From positions 13,746,774 through 13,810,773 of the forward strand of contig OX465103.1 of the NCBI GenBank assembly GCA_949987565.1: DNA of 64,000 nt. The letters are read 5' to 3'. Numbering within the stretch: position 1 is the first letter of the stretch; each line of letters opens with the position of its first letter. Positions 10,937 to 23,900 of the stretch are shown here, in pieces. Source of the stretch: Luidia sarsii. Taxonomy: Eukaryota > Echinodermata > Asteroidea > Paxillosida > Luidiidae. The notes below the pieces were generated by a model. The model was given only the letters and a program-made list of their open reading frames with translations, made no database searches and was not told where the DNA came from. Both the position numbers and the translations under genes were made by a program.

Positions 10937-11206
10937 AGGGTAAAGGTTGGCCGGAACGGCGCTGCAGTGTCGCGCGTGTAATAGGGGATTCCCCTCAGGT
11001 TCCTGAAGTTGTACATTAGCGAGACTCCATAGAATAGAGATACCAACATCAATTAAGAATTATAATAAATGCTGTATACAAATACGGATATTCCATGTTC
11101 TCTGGTGTAATTTCAAGACACTTTCGTTTTGGGTTGCCTTTACATAATGCCTAAAAATGAGAATTATGAGAACATTTTAGATAACTTTATGGTGGCTCGA
11201 TATAAC

Positions 11207-11221
11207 GCTAGAGGGCGCTGC
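11207..11221. promoter_or_regulatory. CTCF-like site (CGCTAGAGGGCGCTG)
   Basis: The core NNCTAGAGGGCGCTG matches the consensus bound by CTCF in bilaterians. It is a single motif in the intergenic region between AMDHD1 and PUS7. By itself the match has little weight. Confidence 0.25.
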
Positions 11222-11612
11222 TTATGTCTGAAACCCAGACTCCAAACGGCCGCCACCCAACGGTTCACAAATCTCAGCACCTGTTTTACACAAGTCATGT
11301 GGCAACAGTTTTGGAGAAAGCTTTTCGTCTGCCCTCTCTTATTTTGAAACATTTCGGTTCTCGGTACGTGGCCTCCCTTCTTCTTTTTTATTAAAATTGC
11401 AAATGTTTAAAGTTGGAACGATAGGAGGCCTGTTACTAAAATGTTAAATCTTCAAAGTTAAGTTTGTAGCTCTAAGTCTAAGTCTAGTCTAGTCAGAGTA
11501 ACTTGGACCCTTACAATGTAACACTAAAAAAATTTGAAGGGCGATTGTAATGGTACAAGTTACTCAGACAAGTCTAAGTCTAACTAACTAGCATGGGGGT
11601 AATATTCCATGC

Positions 11613-12070
11613 TCAGTTAGTCCGAGTAACTTGGACCCGACAAGTCACCCTTTTTTTACCAAATTTTGAAATTTTGAGGGACGGGTGACTGTAGGGTCCA
11701 AGGACCGTGGCTATGTTGCATTGTGGTAATGTCATCTTTGAAAAATACCCCCGACCGTAATCCCCAGATTTACCCCCAAAAACACCTGTAAAACCGTACC
11801 ACGTGCCCACGCGCCCATTTTCGCAGTCAACTGAGGGGAAATTTCTCCCTGAGTAAAACAAAATGACCAGTATTGGAATCTGTAATTCTCACTGAATCCT
11901 CAATCAGTCAATGGGCGCGTGGGACGGTTTCACAGGTGTTTTGGGGGGTAAAGATGACATTACTACATTTCATAGCCCCTTTGCTTGGACCCTACAGTCA
12001 CCCGTCCCTCAAAATTTCAAAATTCGATAAAAAAAGGGTGACTTGTCGGATCCAAGTTACTTGGACTAGT
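11613..12070. mobile_element. Large foldback element (TCCGAGTAACTTGGACCC ends)
   Basis: The left arm (about 11613-11825) starts TCCGAGTAACTTGGACCCGA, CAAGTCACCCTTTTTTT, then AAATTTTGAGGGACGGGTGA. It runs through CACCTGTAAAACCGTACC to ACGCGCCCATT. The right arm (about 11905-12070) is the same series inverted: AATGGGCGCGTGGGACGGTT, GTGTTTTGGGGGGTAAAG, TCACCCGTCCCTCAAAATTT, GGGTGACTTGTCGGATCCAA. The loop is about 80 bases. This is a non-coding foldback or MITE-like insertion. The arms differ by small indels, including the lost GGACCGTGGC segment, so it is not recent. A smaller relative lies at 11490-11580. Confidence 0.85.
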
Positions 12071-12795
12071 AATATGCCACTTTCCATGTACCGGTACTGC
12101 GGTAGGCCCTTCATCGAAGTTCATGTACAGTGCATGCACTATGGACTACCAGTACCATTACTACTAGTTTCTACTGAAGTACTGCACTAGTACCAGACTG
12201 CACAAGTCCGAGTACGAATTAGGAGTAGGAACTTATAAGTCGCCCTTTTTTTAAATGTAAACAGTACAGATATTTCTACTGTTTTTATGATGTGGGTAGA
12301 TACAGTTTCGGACCTGTAAACAGGACCCAGATCCTGGGTTAAGTTGGTACCCACTGGTGGGTACCATGGATCAATTATTGTAGTGTGACAGATCTGCCCT
12401 GTCCGGTCACTAGACTGTAGCCCTTCCCTTGCATTTCTTTTGTTAAAATTTGATAATTTTTTATCATTGTACATCAATCAAAATATCCAAATTGTTAAGT
12501 AAGGTGTACAAGGGCTACAGTTTCCCTAGCTCATATGAAATAACACTAATATATTAGTTATCTTCAGTGCTTGAAGCTCAATGCCATTTTGGTTGATGAC
12601 ACCCAAGCAATAGCATGGCACTGTTCTTTTATCTGATTGAACACCATGAAGACTCCATCAAATAATGGACATATGTTTCTATTAAGACACCATCACCCTC
12701 TCCTCAGTGCAGACAGTTGATGAAAGAATGACATTAGTTAATAGTATGCCCTTCTTTCCAATGAAAGAGAGTCTTGAATCGACCCGAGGAGAGCC

Positions 12796-14090
12796 ATGGC
12801 AGAGAGGCACCGCACAAAGAGAGACCTCCCCGAGGACGGAAGGTCTTCGGAAGCCGAGGCCACGCCCAGCAGCAGTGCCACGGCAACCAAGCGCATCAGG
12901 CTGGAGGCGGAGCCCGAGGGCGGGGCCAGCGCCGACTCCACCACCCTAGGCCTGTACGACCTCCTCACCGAGGACTCGAGGCCGGCAGAGGTCGCCAGAC
13001 ACCTCCGGGACGCCAGCTCCGCGATCGATGGACGGGGTTCTCCGTTAGCGTGCGATTCGCCGGCGGCCCGTGCTTCACCGGTGGCCCGTGCGGTAGAGCC
13101 CGCGCCGACCGGCCAGCAGGACAGACCGAGCAGCACCAGTGAGGACGGTCCACAACCCGTGCGTGCAGAGGCTCGGGGTACCGGCTGCACAACCGGTGCC
13201 CTCCCCTTGGTCCCCAACAACTGCTGCCCACAGGAGACGAGTGGTGGAAGCGCCGATCATCCAGCCGTCGGCTCCAGTTCATCGGCTGGTGCATCGTCGG
13301 CAAGTCGCCTGTACGGCTGCACAAGGACCACAGATCCCGCTCTGTCGAGCAACTCTGAGGCCGGCACAGCGGTCACCGAGCTGCAGTGCCCCATGGACGA
13401 AGCCATCTCTACCACGGCGATCGTAGATGCGGCTGGGACTTCCGACAGCAGTCGGGGAGGTGAACCGGCCAGGGCAGAGAGCACCCCAGCCGAGGCAGAG
13501 GGCGAGCCAGCCGGGGCAGAGAGCACCCGAGCCATGGCAGAGGGTGACCCAGTTGGGGCAGAGGTCGAGCCAGCTGGAGCTGAGGGCGAGCCAGCCGGGG
13601 CAGAGGGCGAGCCAGCCGGGGCAGAGAGCACCCGAGCCAGCGCAGAGGGTGACCCAGTTGGGCCAGAGGGCACCCCAGCCGGTGCGGAAGGCACCCCAGT
13701 TGGGGCAGAGGACAACCCAGTTGGGGCTGAGAGTGCGCCTGCCAGGGCTGAGGGCACCCCAGTCGGGGCAAAGGGCACCCCAGCCGGGGCGGAGGGCACC
13801 CCAGTTGGGGCAGAGGACAACCCAGTTGGGGCTGAGAGTGTGCCTGCCAGGGCTGAGGGCACCCCAGTCGGTGCGGAGGCCACCCCAGCCTTGGCGGAGG
13901 GCACCCTAGCCAGGGCGGAGGGCACCCTAGTCGGGGCAGAGGGCACCCCAGTCGGGGCAGAGGGCACTCCAGTCGGGGCAGAGGGCACCCCAGCTGGGAG
14001 GGCGACCCGGAGAGGCTTGCGGGAGGCAGATGTGGGAATCCTGGAGTACATCAGCAAGCACAAGGGCTTCCATGGAGTCATCAAGCAGAG
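12796..14090 (+). CDS. PUS7: PUS7 exon 1 (N-terminal low-complexity region to FHGVIKQ)
   Basis: Begins at ATG and ends two bases into an Arg codon before gtttgt. Residues 1-40 are charged with a basic KRIRLE stretch that could be a nuclear signal (inference). Residues 41-224 are low-complexity Ser/Ala/Pro. Residues 225-399 are the 7-residue repeat. LREADVGILEYISKHKGFHG begins the conserved part. Confidence 0.9.
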
Positions 14091-17000
14091 GTTTGTGCTG
14101 CCCAGGCTCTAGTAGGAGGCTCCGGTTTGTGTTGCCTTCCCCAGCAATTTGCTTTTGCAATCTCATGACTGCTCTACAGTCCATTCACTCCAAGCTGAGA
14201 TAGACCTCGGTCTCGTTAAATGCCATGGCATGCTGCTGGCCTATCAGGAGTTGTTTCTGCCTGTCAGTCAAGAGTGGTGCTAAATTCCACGTGGCCACAT
14301 GAAAAGTAGTGCTCAATCCAAACTGGGTCATTAATATGCTCTAGATACCTTTTCGTACAGTGAAGAGTTTGCCCCACTCAAGATCAAATCCACCACATGA
14401 CTTTGACCACCTTGATCTTGATGGTGAAGTGGTTTGGATGTTAACATTAGAAAGCCCGGGTCCATTGGTTCACATCCTACCCGGGCTGCCCCTGTTTGTT
14501 TGTTTGTTTGTTTGATTTATTCATACAGTCAATTGGAAAAGCACAAAGAATACACTGCTGACTCCAGTATGGAAGAGTAAAACCCTCTTTTATAATGTGC
14601 CATTTTCAAAACTCGCTAAACCATTGAAAAGGTGATATACAAAAATGTTGCAAACAATCGAGAACAATAAATACCTGTGAAATAAACCTATAAGTGTGCA
14701 CTATGTGTGAAAGTGAGTCAATCGTGGCAGAATAGGATGTCTGTGTGGCCTTTGTCATGCTACTTATTGTTGCGCGGCAGGCTGAAAAGAGTCTGCTTAA
14801 AACTTGGACAATAATGGTGCCTGGATTCGGAGGGCCCAGCACAGAGAAACACCACCAGTGCTCCGAATTTCAAGGTCATGGTGTGAAGTGGTCAAATGCT
14901 CACCGATGCAAATCATTAACTCATTGGAGATGCATGCACAAAGCTGTCCTATTGAAGATCACCTCACTGTCTATTCTTTGTTTCCATTCATTTATGGTTG
15001 TCTCAATCCTGTGCAGATATCAAGACTTTCTTGTGAACGAAGTGGATTCTGATGGGACTATTGTGCATTTGACAGATGTGAGCAGCCCGGATCCCCCTGC
15101 AAAGGTATTGGCCTTTCAGAGTCCAAGTCTGAGTCATCCAGGTCAAGTCAGAGTCACAAATCACAAAAGCTGTCTCAAGTCCAAGTCACAAATCACCTTT
15201 AGATTCAAAATTGTTACCTCATGGGAAACACATTTTCTGTATTTTTTTTAAATCACATGTCAAAATTTAGTTGGCCTGATGTTTCGATCCTAGCCGGACT
15301 TCCTCCACACTTCTCGCTTTGATTTTTCCCCCTCTTCTCACTAATCCCTACCCTACTCCTTGCCCTTCCCTTTGATCTCACCCTACCAGCTTTACTCTTT
15401 GTCCTTTGTTTCTCATCCGTGTCCTATTCACTATCTTCCCCCTTCCTTCGTGTACATGTATCTGTTTTGTCCTTGTCACTTTGAAAAAGGTCCTGCTAGG
15501 ATCGAAACGTCTGGCCCACTAAATTTTGAGATTTGCATTTTGGTAATTTTAGTCAGTAAGCAGTTTGCAACATTTTTGTATATCACTTTAAATCATATTT
15601 ATACGTAATTGACCTACAGTACTCACACAGTATATCAAATATAAAATAATGCAATGATCTGTTGAGAGAGAATCGCTTGGACCAATGGATTTTTTTTTAC
15701 CGTGTCTAAGTTGTGTTGGCATTGGACTTGATTCTTTTCATTGACTCGAAAGCCAAGTCAAATCCCAGGTCCAAGTCAGTAGGTCCAAGTCCAAGTCATT
15801 TGCTATATTGTGTCGAGATCAAATCTGAGTCACAAGTCAAATTGTGTCTGAATGTCACCTAAGGCAAGGTTGGTCTGCTGCGATTAATATTATAAGTGTT
15901 AGATACTGTCCGTCAGAATATCCCAATATTACCCTCTTTTACTGGATCGCCTTAATCCCAACCCAATTCCTCACTGAATTATGTTCTTTTTGATGCAAAC
16001 ATTATATTATACCGGTACCTACCATGGTGTCTTGTTTAATTTGGCAGGCCTCTGTCAACATAGACACTGTGCTGAATGATCACGATCAGCGTTGTCTCCA
16101 AGAACTGGCAGCATCCACGGACAAGAAGGCGTGCCACTGCATAGAGGTACTGCAGACACAAGCTTTTTTTCCCCTAGAACTTTTGCATTGAGCTTAGGCC
16201 TTGTAATAAGAAAATCTGATTGGCAGATCCAGTAGAATTCCGACGTAGCAGCCAAATGGTCCTGGGTTGTTTTTTTTCGTCTCAACCTCCAGCCCTGTAC
16301 CTCTCTCTGCTTTGCACAATTGGTGTTGAATTGAATCATTGATTGGTCATACTGACATTTATTGTGGCTAACACATCGTGGGATTAACCACTTCGCGCTT
16401 AGCAGATTCTAACGCTTAGTACAGGAACGAGCAATGAATGGCTTGCCTAATGCCGGAAAGTAACGGAAGTCAGACTCAGATGCTTAGAGTGAATCTGACC
16501 ACTGAAAAAGGCTATGCTGTTTCTGCAGTTGAACGAACAAATGCACGCGATATAAGCAAGAAAGAGTGAACACTAGATTGGGGTGAAGATAATATGGAAA
16601 TGAATGAAGACTCTGCAGGGGACACCCGTCATTGAGCTTCGCTGCTTTGTTGCTTTTTTTTTTGCTTTTTTTTTTAACTGTGGATTGTGACACTGGCCAA
16701 TGGTCGACTCTTCCAACAGGTGGACGACTTTGAGAAGGACGCCCGGAAGAGGATCCATGAGGTCATCCGGCAGCACTTTGCCACCCTTGAGAGCAGCACA
16801 CTGGACGTGGAGGGCAAGAAGGTCATCAAGGTCACCAAGGTCACGCGAGGAGGTCAGTGCATTGGCCCCCCTGTGACACATTTCCACCCCTCGCCCTTAT
16901 TCAGTACCTCCCTTGACACACCACCCAATCCACTCCGTACCATTCATTATAACTTTCATTTCAAATTCTTCTAACCCCTATCCCCAACTTTGTCATGCAG

Positions 17001-20000
17001 GGGCCCCCAAGCAATATCTCTACACAAACCTCTCAAAAAGTATCTCCCTCTCCCTCTTCCTGTCCCTCTCCCTGTCCCTGTCCCTGTCCCTCTCCCTCTT
17101 CCTCTCCCTCTCCCTGTCCCTGTCCCTCTCCCTGTCCCTCTCCCTCTCCCTGTCCCTCTCCCTCTCCCTGTCCCTCACCCTCTCCCTCACCCTCTCCCTC
17201 AACCCTCCCTTGTTTCCTCTACCAACCCCATTGCTTTTCTACTCCCTTCCTTCCTGTCCTTTCACTTCTGCCCTTTACTGCATCCCACTCCTCCCCTAAT
17301 CATAAGTTGCCCCGCCAAGTTATAAAAAGAGCAACATCTTTACACACAATGTGATTTCAGATGCCGACAATTACTCGGTGAATGACAAATTACAAATGAT
17401 ATTGATTTTTTTTTTTTATTTAGCCACATGTTATATTCGGGTGTCATCAGGCTTTGCTTCAGAATTGCAACCAGGTTACATTGTGTGTAGTAGGTCCTTT
17501 ACAAAAGGAATGGCTCAGGCTTAGCCTCAGGCTTGGCCCCTTGGGCTCCAGTTTTTCCCATTTCCCACTCTGCTATATTTGTCACAGTCACAGTCACAAG
17601 ACCACAGTTTGTGAATGAAGACTCTGTACTGAACAATGGAGCAATCCTTCTCATTGGAGCCTGATTCACAGCCTGTATTTTCAGGTTTTGGTGTGGCAAG
17701 AATGAAGCCTGAGGCTGAGCCTGGTTCAGTAGACACGCCACAAATTCATGTATACCGCCCTCTGTTGACAAGAGACTGCCATCAGTTGCTTGGAATGGTG
17801 TTTTAATGTTAACATGGGATAATGCAAACACACTAATCACCAGATTTATGAACAGAGTGAAAATCCCCAAGTCCTTTCATTTAGCTCAGTCATTTGAATG
17901 TTTTCATCTGATAGCTTCTACACTATCAAGAAAATGTCTGTGTAATTAGAGTAGTTGAAAAAGGATCAGGTTTTATTTTGTATTTTGTATTTTTTTTTTT
18001 TTTTGGGGGGGGGGTTCCTGGAAATTTACAAGACCTGATGTTTCGATACTGCCAGTGCCTGAGAAAGGTCCTGTTAGCATCAAAGTGTCAGGCCTGTACA
18101 TTTTTTAGAATTGTCCACATCCGTTTCTGTACTTTCTGTAACTGTTTCTTTCATGCTGCCTGAGTTCACCAGATTGCTTAGACGTTCCAATGCCTGCAAT
18201 AACCCTGTGAATGACAGCGTTAGTGGTTAATTCCTCGCTGCACTTTGCCCTGAACTTGAACTTCATTTGAGGGGCAAAGGTATGGATTTTAGGTATGTTG
18301 AAGATTTAGGATTGAGGTCAAACAAATCAGTGAAAAACTGACCGGGAACTTTTGAACAAATTGAAAAAAAATGGTAAAGAAAGTTCCCAGTTTTTTTTTT
18401 TTATTGATTTGTTTGACTTAAATTGAAAAAGATGCATCCATTTTGTGTGCTCACCGAGCTGTTGTCGCCAGGTTTACAACAATTGGTTTTTTTGCTTCTG
18501 AATGAAAGTGGGGATGTGACTCACTGTGATCCCTGGAGTTACATGTATACGGCAGTTAATGGTTTAATTGCTTCTGACTGGCGCCCCCAACCCCCGCACA
18601 GAATAGTTGACTTCTTGGAAGGCCACCATCTATTGGTAAGGGCTGTTAGCTCAGATAGATAGAGTGCTGGTACGCAAAACCAGAGGTCTCACTTAAACCT
18701 CTTTTCCATGTTTACTGGGGTAACCGAGTCAGCCAGACCAGTGGAACATCTTCCACGATGACGGCATAAAATCCAGGAGTGCGAACAGGCTCAATGAGTC
18801 ACGAGACGTCATCGCTTTGATGGCTGTGAAACTAAACCCAACATCTCATTTGGGCAAGCCTGGTACATATGATCTGCCTGACCGCCTCACTTGACTGTGA
18901 ACTGATGTAAAATTGTGTGCCTGTGTCCCAGAATATCCAAAGAAATGCTGGTATGCGATTAACATGCCTTTTATAGGTCCACCCACACCATTGGAAATAA
19001 AATCTTAATATGAAAGGTAGTATTGAAAAAAAAAATTCAGTGAATTCAATGAGGTTTTGCCCTTGCTCAACGTGATGAATATTCATGTACATATGTACCG
19101 GTAGGTCCTGTATAAAAATGCATCTGTAGTATGTGATATGAATGTTTATCGCAGGACAGTTTAAAAATATAGTCTATGAGCTGTTCAGGACACTTCCACC
19201 AGCCTTAATAGCATGAGAAATGCTGGTACCGGGTACTTCATGTCTTTGTGCTGAGGTCGACGCTAATGTGAGCCTGGTATTTCTGAGCACTATTGGGCAG
19301 GCAGAATCCGATAGAAGTGGTCGGATCATTCAGAGCATTCTGCAGTTTTCAGATGGATCTCAGAAGAAGAAAGAAAAAAAATATTGGCAGCAATCGTCTC
19401 CATCTTTTCATAGTCACAATGCTAGACTTGCTGCACCAGTCTGCCTGTGGTATTATTTTTGTGGGAGTTAAGCATTACTTCTACAGTATAAGTCTCTCTT
19501 CGTCTGGATTGTTTCAGTGTCAGGCCTTTGGCAAGTCTAAGTGCACTGTCTATCAGTTGCTTATACATGTATCTTTGTCACTCATTAATCAACAGCCTCA
19601 TTACCTCAATTGTCACAAGTCAGAAATCAAAAAGGCTAATTACACTTTACAGCCTCGACAGGTAATTACCGGGGATTACCAAAAAAGACAAAGGACTCAG
19701 CACACAAGATGTGTGCAATACTTTCAGGCCAGTCACAATGAGTGCTTTTATTCAAACGAAGGTATCCGCAGTGCTGCAGACAGTGATGACTGATAACAAC
19801 CTCGCTGCCAAAACCCTTAGTGTCCAAACGTATTGCAGGGGACGTGTGTGCTTTACACTGAAGGGAATTACAAGCCAAAAAACCCGATGCATTTGTGTCC
19901 TTGGGATCTGAAGGTCGACCCTGGCTTGGCTGAATGATATGCCCTTTAATTTGGCGCATGAGCGATAGGTGGGCACTAATTGCCAGCCGTTTTCACAGAT

Positions 20001-20732
20001 ACCCACAGCCCAGTCAATTAAAGGGGCAAGTACCGGGAGCTGAAGAAAATTGCACGTGCATGCAGCAATTGAATCGTAACAGTTTAACAGGCTTGTGCAT
20101 GCATGCATGCATGCATGCAGCAGTGAGGATATAATTTGGTCATCATGCCAACTCATCTGTGGATATGCATGGTATACAGTAGTCTTGTGTGTGTTGGCAA
20201 AGTTGTAAACCTTGATGAGTCATAATATTGAGTACGAACCACATTTTGCAAAATAACTCTGAAAATTTATTTGTGAAATCCCAAGTCATCTGGCTTAATG
20301 TACGGTACCAGCACTCTTACCGCCTGAGGTATCCAGCCCTAAGGTTGAAGCCTAAGTTGCTAATATCTTTGCAGGAGTATGGGGCACCAGGCAGTCAGTG
20401 TGTGCTCTGCCCTATTTTTCTGGAGACTGTTAGGACTTTAACAATCCTCTTGTGATGTGGGAACCATCACATGGCAATGGGAGAAAAAGGGGTAGGAAAC
20501 AGACAAATTACATTGACATGCTGAAGAGAGACTTGACAGAGTTGAAGAGCTGAGGACTGCCATGCTGGACAGATTAGTGTGGAGGATTTGTTCATGACGC
20601 CTGTGTAGGCATCAGCTACTGTAACTGTCCATGTTCTTGACTTACCGGTAGTATTAGTACTGTGTAGTAGTACATGTAGTAGTAGTAGTACCGGGTAGTA
20701 GTAGGTGTAAATGTAGTAGTAGTAAGGTACAT

Positions 20733-20774
<42 letters not shown>

Positions 20775-20775
20775 A

Positions 20776-20822
<47 letters not shown>

Positions 20823-20870
20823 ATAGTAGTAATAGTATTGTGTAGTAGTAGTACCATTGTAGTAGTAGTA

Positions 20871-20951
<81 letters not shown>

Positions 20952-23900
20952 CAATGTGTTAGTAGTAGTAGTAGCAGTAAAGGTAGTACATGTAGTAGTA
21001 ATATTGTGTAGTAGTAGTAGTAGTACCGTAGTGCATGTAGTAGTAGTAGTAGTAGTAGTACCGTAGTGCATGTAGTAGTAGTAGTAGTAGTAGTACATGT
21101 AGTAGTATTGTGTACATGTAGTAGTACGATAATATGTTGTAGTAGTACTATTGTGTTAAAGTATAAGAAGTACATGTACTATACGTACATGTACAACATG
21201 TAGGCTTTGTAGCAGTGGTAAAAGTACACATGTAGTAGTAGCACTGTAGTACAAGTAGTACATGTACCGTAGTAGTACTACAGTAGTAGTAGGTGATTGT
21301 GCAAATGTGAACTCTTTACTCTCAATCTGACCACTTTATAGTTTGTGAGGTTGATACTTGCCAAGAAAAGAAAAATAAATCATAACAAAAGGCCACTCCT
21401 TTTCATTCTTTCAGAAAATTGTATCTGGATTCATCCCGCTCCCCATTTTTGGTTCCGAAGGATGAGGAATTTCAAAGGGTCAGAAATACTTAATAATGGC
21501 ACACTGTGTGTGGGGACACTGTGTATGTCATCTCTTTTCAGGGGGAGTATGGTTCTGAGAAGAGACGGCAACTCAGTGTTTCAGTCAGTCTCTGCTCTGT
21601 CTCCATCCTCAGTCTCCCAATGAGTGGTAGAGCATGCATAAGGATTTCGCTGGTATTTTGAGTCTGAGGTGGCCAACCGATAATTTGTTTAGTAGATGAG
21701 TGTTGGTATATTGTGGATGCATTATATTGATGTTCCACGGGTCACAGATTATATAAGAGATTAGTGTAAAGCACTGTAATATGTGTACCAGTATGTGCAT
21801 GGCAAAACGTACAGTAATGTGCAAGGAAACAATGAGATACGTGTACAAAGCCCTTTTGCACATACATTTACTAAGGTGTTCTTGTGGTTGTGAAATTTTT
21901 TTCAAGCATGATTTTGACCCCTGAGGTGGCAGTTTTGAATACAATCTCCTGAGTTGGTCCATCAAAAGTGTGAGATGGGCCACCTCATTGTTTGATGCCT
22001 TGGCATGCACTTTCCATGGTGTTAACTGAGTAACCAGCTCTTCACAGAGTCAACTTGCTCTGAATAGATGTAGGTACACAGTGTCACTGCAAAGTGAGAA
22101 AATTTGGACTCCGCCTTTCAAACCTTCAAATCTTATCTGATGCGCCTGCGCATGTTCTCTCCTAATCAATGCCCTCAGACACTGTGTCCTTTGTTTGGTA
22201 ACTGGTCTTACAGTTTCAGTAAGGGCCAGTCCTTGTTCTCTACACTGTCTAAAGCCGCGTCCGCACTTGACTTAAAATGGGTAAACTAACCGAGCAAATG
22301 GGTAAATTGACCATTTTAAGTCCAGTGCGGACAGCCCAGGAAGTTTTCCTCCCAGGTAACTTACCCGACTCCAGTGGGTAGTTTAACCGACCAACTTCTG
22401 CCCGATTAAATTGACCAGGTCAGTTTAACCGAGTCCAAGTCCAATCCGGACACGACGTCTCGGTAAACGACTTGGTAAAAAACCACATCCGGCGCCCCGC
22501 ACGTTACGTTACTGTATGCAAGACTCTTGCGGGCGCAGGGTAACAACGTGTTTGTGTACCTAGAGTACATGCACATGTACATGAGTCGGTTAGTTTTACC
22601 GATCGTCTCGGTTAGTTTACCCGAGTCGAAAAGTCCAAGTGCGGATGCCGGGAAGATTTACCTATTGGAAATTTTGGAATGTTACCCATGGGCTCGGTAA
22701 AAAATAAGTCCAGTGCGGACACGGCTTAAGAGGTTATCAGTCTTGATTCATGGGTTAGCACATGTTCAACCCTTTTGGGACATTTCCTGCAGATGTTTGA
22801 GAGGAGGTTTTGTCAGGAGGGGCCCGGAACAGACTGACTGATTGGTGAACACGCGTGCAGCATTTATGTGTCACATTGCAGTCGTCGATTGTGATAGTGT
22901 TCACACGGTTCCGCTGATAGACCGACTGATGGATTTGACCTGTCCTTCCTGACGATGCTTTCGCTTGAGTGCCGATCTGTTTGAAGACGAGGATCCGATG
23001 TCTGCCCGCCGGCCGGCCGTCTGCCTTCTCCGACGGCAACAGAAGCAGCAACCCACCAGCGAGAGCAAGAGGCGCTTGACCTCCTGCCGGAAGGGCCTGT
23101 GCGAGATGCTGTAGATGAGGCAGTTGAAGAAGCTGTTGCACATGCCGCTGTTGAGCGTGCTGTAGTAGAGCACGTGCCCCACCTCCAGCAGGCCCACATA
23201 CGCCCCGAAGCTGATGATGACGAACGGGAGCCAGGAGATGTAGAACCCGCTGTAGATGGAGATGGAGATCTTGGCCAGGGCCTGGTCCTGGCTCCGGCGC
23301 CGGCAGATGGACTGGTTTTGCTTCCCCAGGAACTTGGCCCGCAGGAACAGGCACCTGATGATGACGCCGTAGCAGTAGAAGGAGAGGAACATGTTGGGCA
23401 CGATGACGATCATCACCATGTACATGCTGGTGTACATCACCTCTTCGAAGGTGCTCTCACAGTGCCGCAGGGGCAGCTCGCCCCGAGTAAAGAGAAGCCC
23501 CACGTAGACGGGCACAAACAGCAGAAAGGTGAGCAGCCAGATGGAGATCAGGCAGCATCGGGCCCGCCGTCGGTTGATGATCTTCTGGTAGTGCAGCGGC
23601 TTGACCACGGCGATGTAGCGCTCCACGCTGATGAGACTCAGGGTCTGGACAGAGATGGCCAGGCTGACGGCAGGCAGGATCACGACCAGCAGGCAGAGCC
23701 AGTTGCTGAGGCTGTACAGATCCAGGCCGAGGATGGACTCAAGGTAAAGGAGCAGCCACATCAGGCCCACCATCAGGTCGGCCACGGCCAGCGACTGCAG
23801 GAAGAGCTGCATGCGAGTCAGGCAGCTGCGGCTGCGGGCCAGCACGGCCAGCACCAGCAGGTTGCACAGGATGGTGAGGGAGATGTAGAAGACCAGGATG

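Larger units (their letters stand above)
7065..12707. other. Region between AMDHD1 and PUS7
   Basis: No protein-coding gene is recognisable. The stretch includes the presumed AMDHD1 3' UTR and, at the right, any PUS7 promoter and 5' non-coding exon. I see remnants of tRNA-like repeats (7251-7310, 8128-8210, 9645-9770, each with a B-box-like GGTTCGAATCC or a variant), a family-A fragment (10089-10142) and the foldbacks listed separately. Between about 8350 and 10080 there is AT-rich sequence with T runs and nothing else I can name. A decayed foldback with ACTTGGACCC words lies at 11490-11580. Confidence 0.6.

Noticed and set aside
13257..14084. Long open frame antisense to PUS7 exon 1 (Pro/Ser/Ala/Thr repeats)
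   Set aside because: It is created by the 21-bp in-frame repeat, which has no stop in this antisense phase. The sense frame joins to conserved PUS7 sequence; the antisense one has no other support.
15360..15608. Related ~85-codon frames at 15360 and 36934 (shared LSFVSHPCPIH and KGPARI words)
   Set aside because: The similarity follows from both being copies of the long family-A repeat; other copies break the frame, and no codon-type conservation is apparent.
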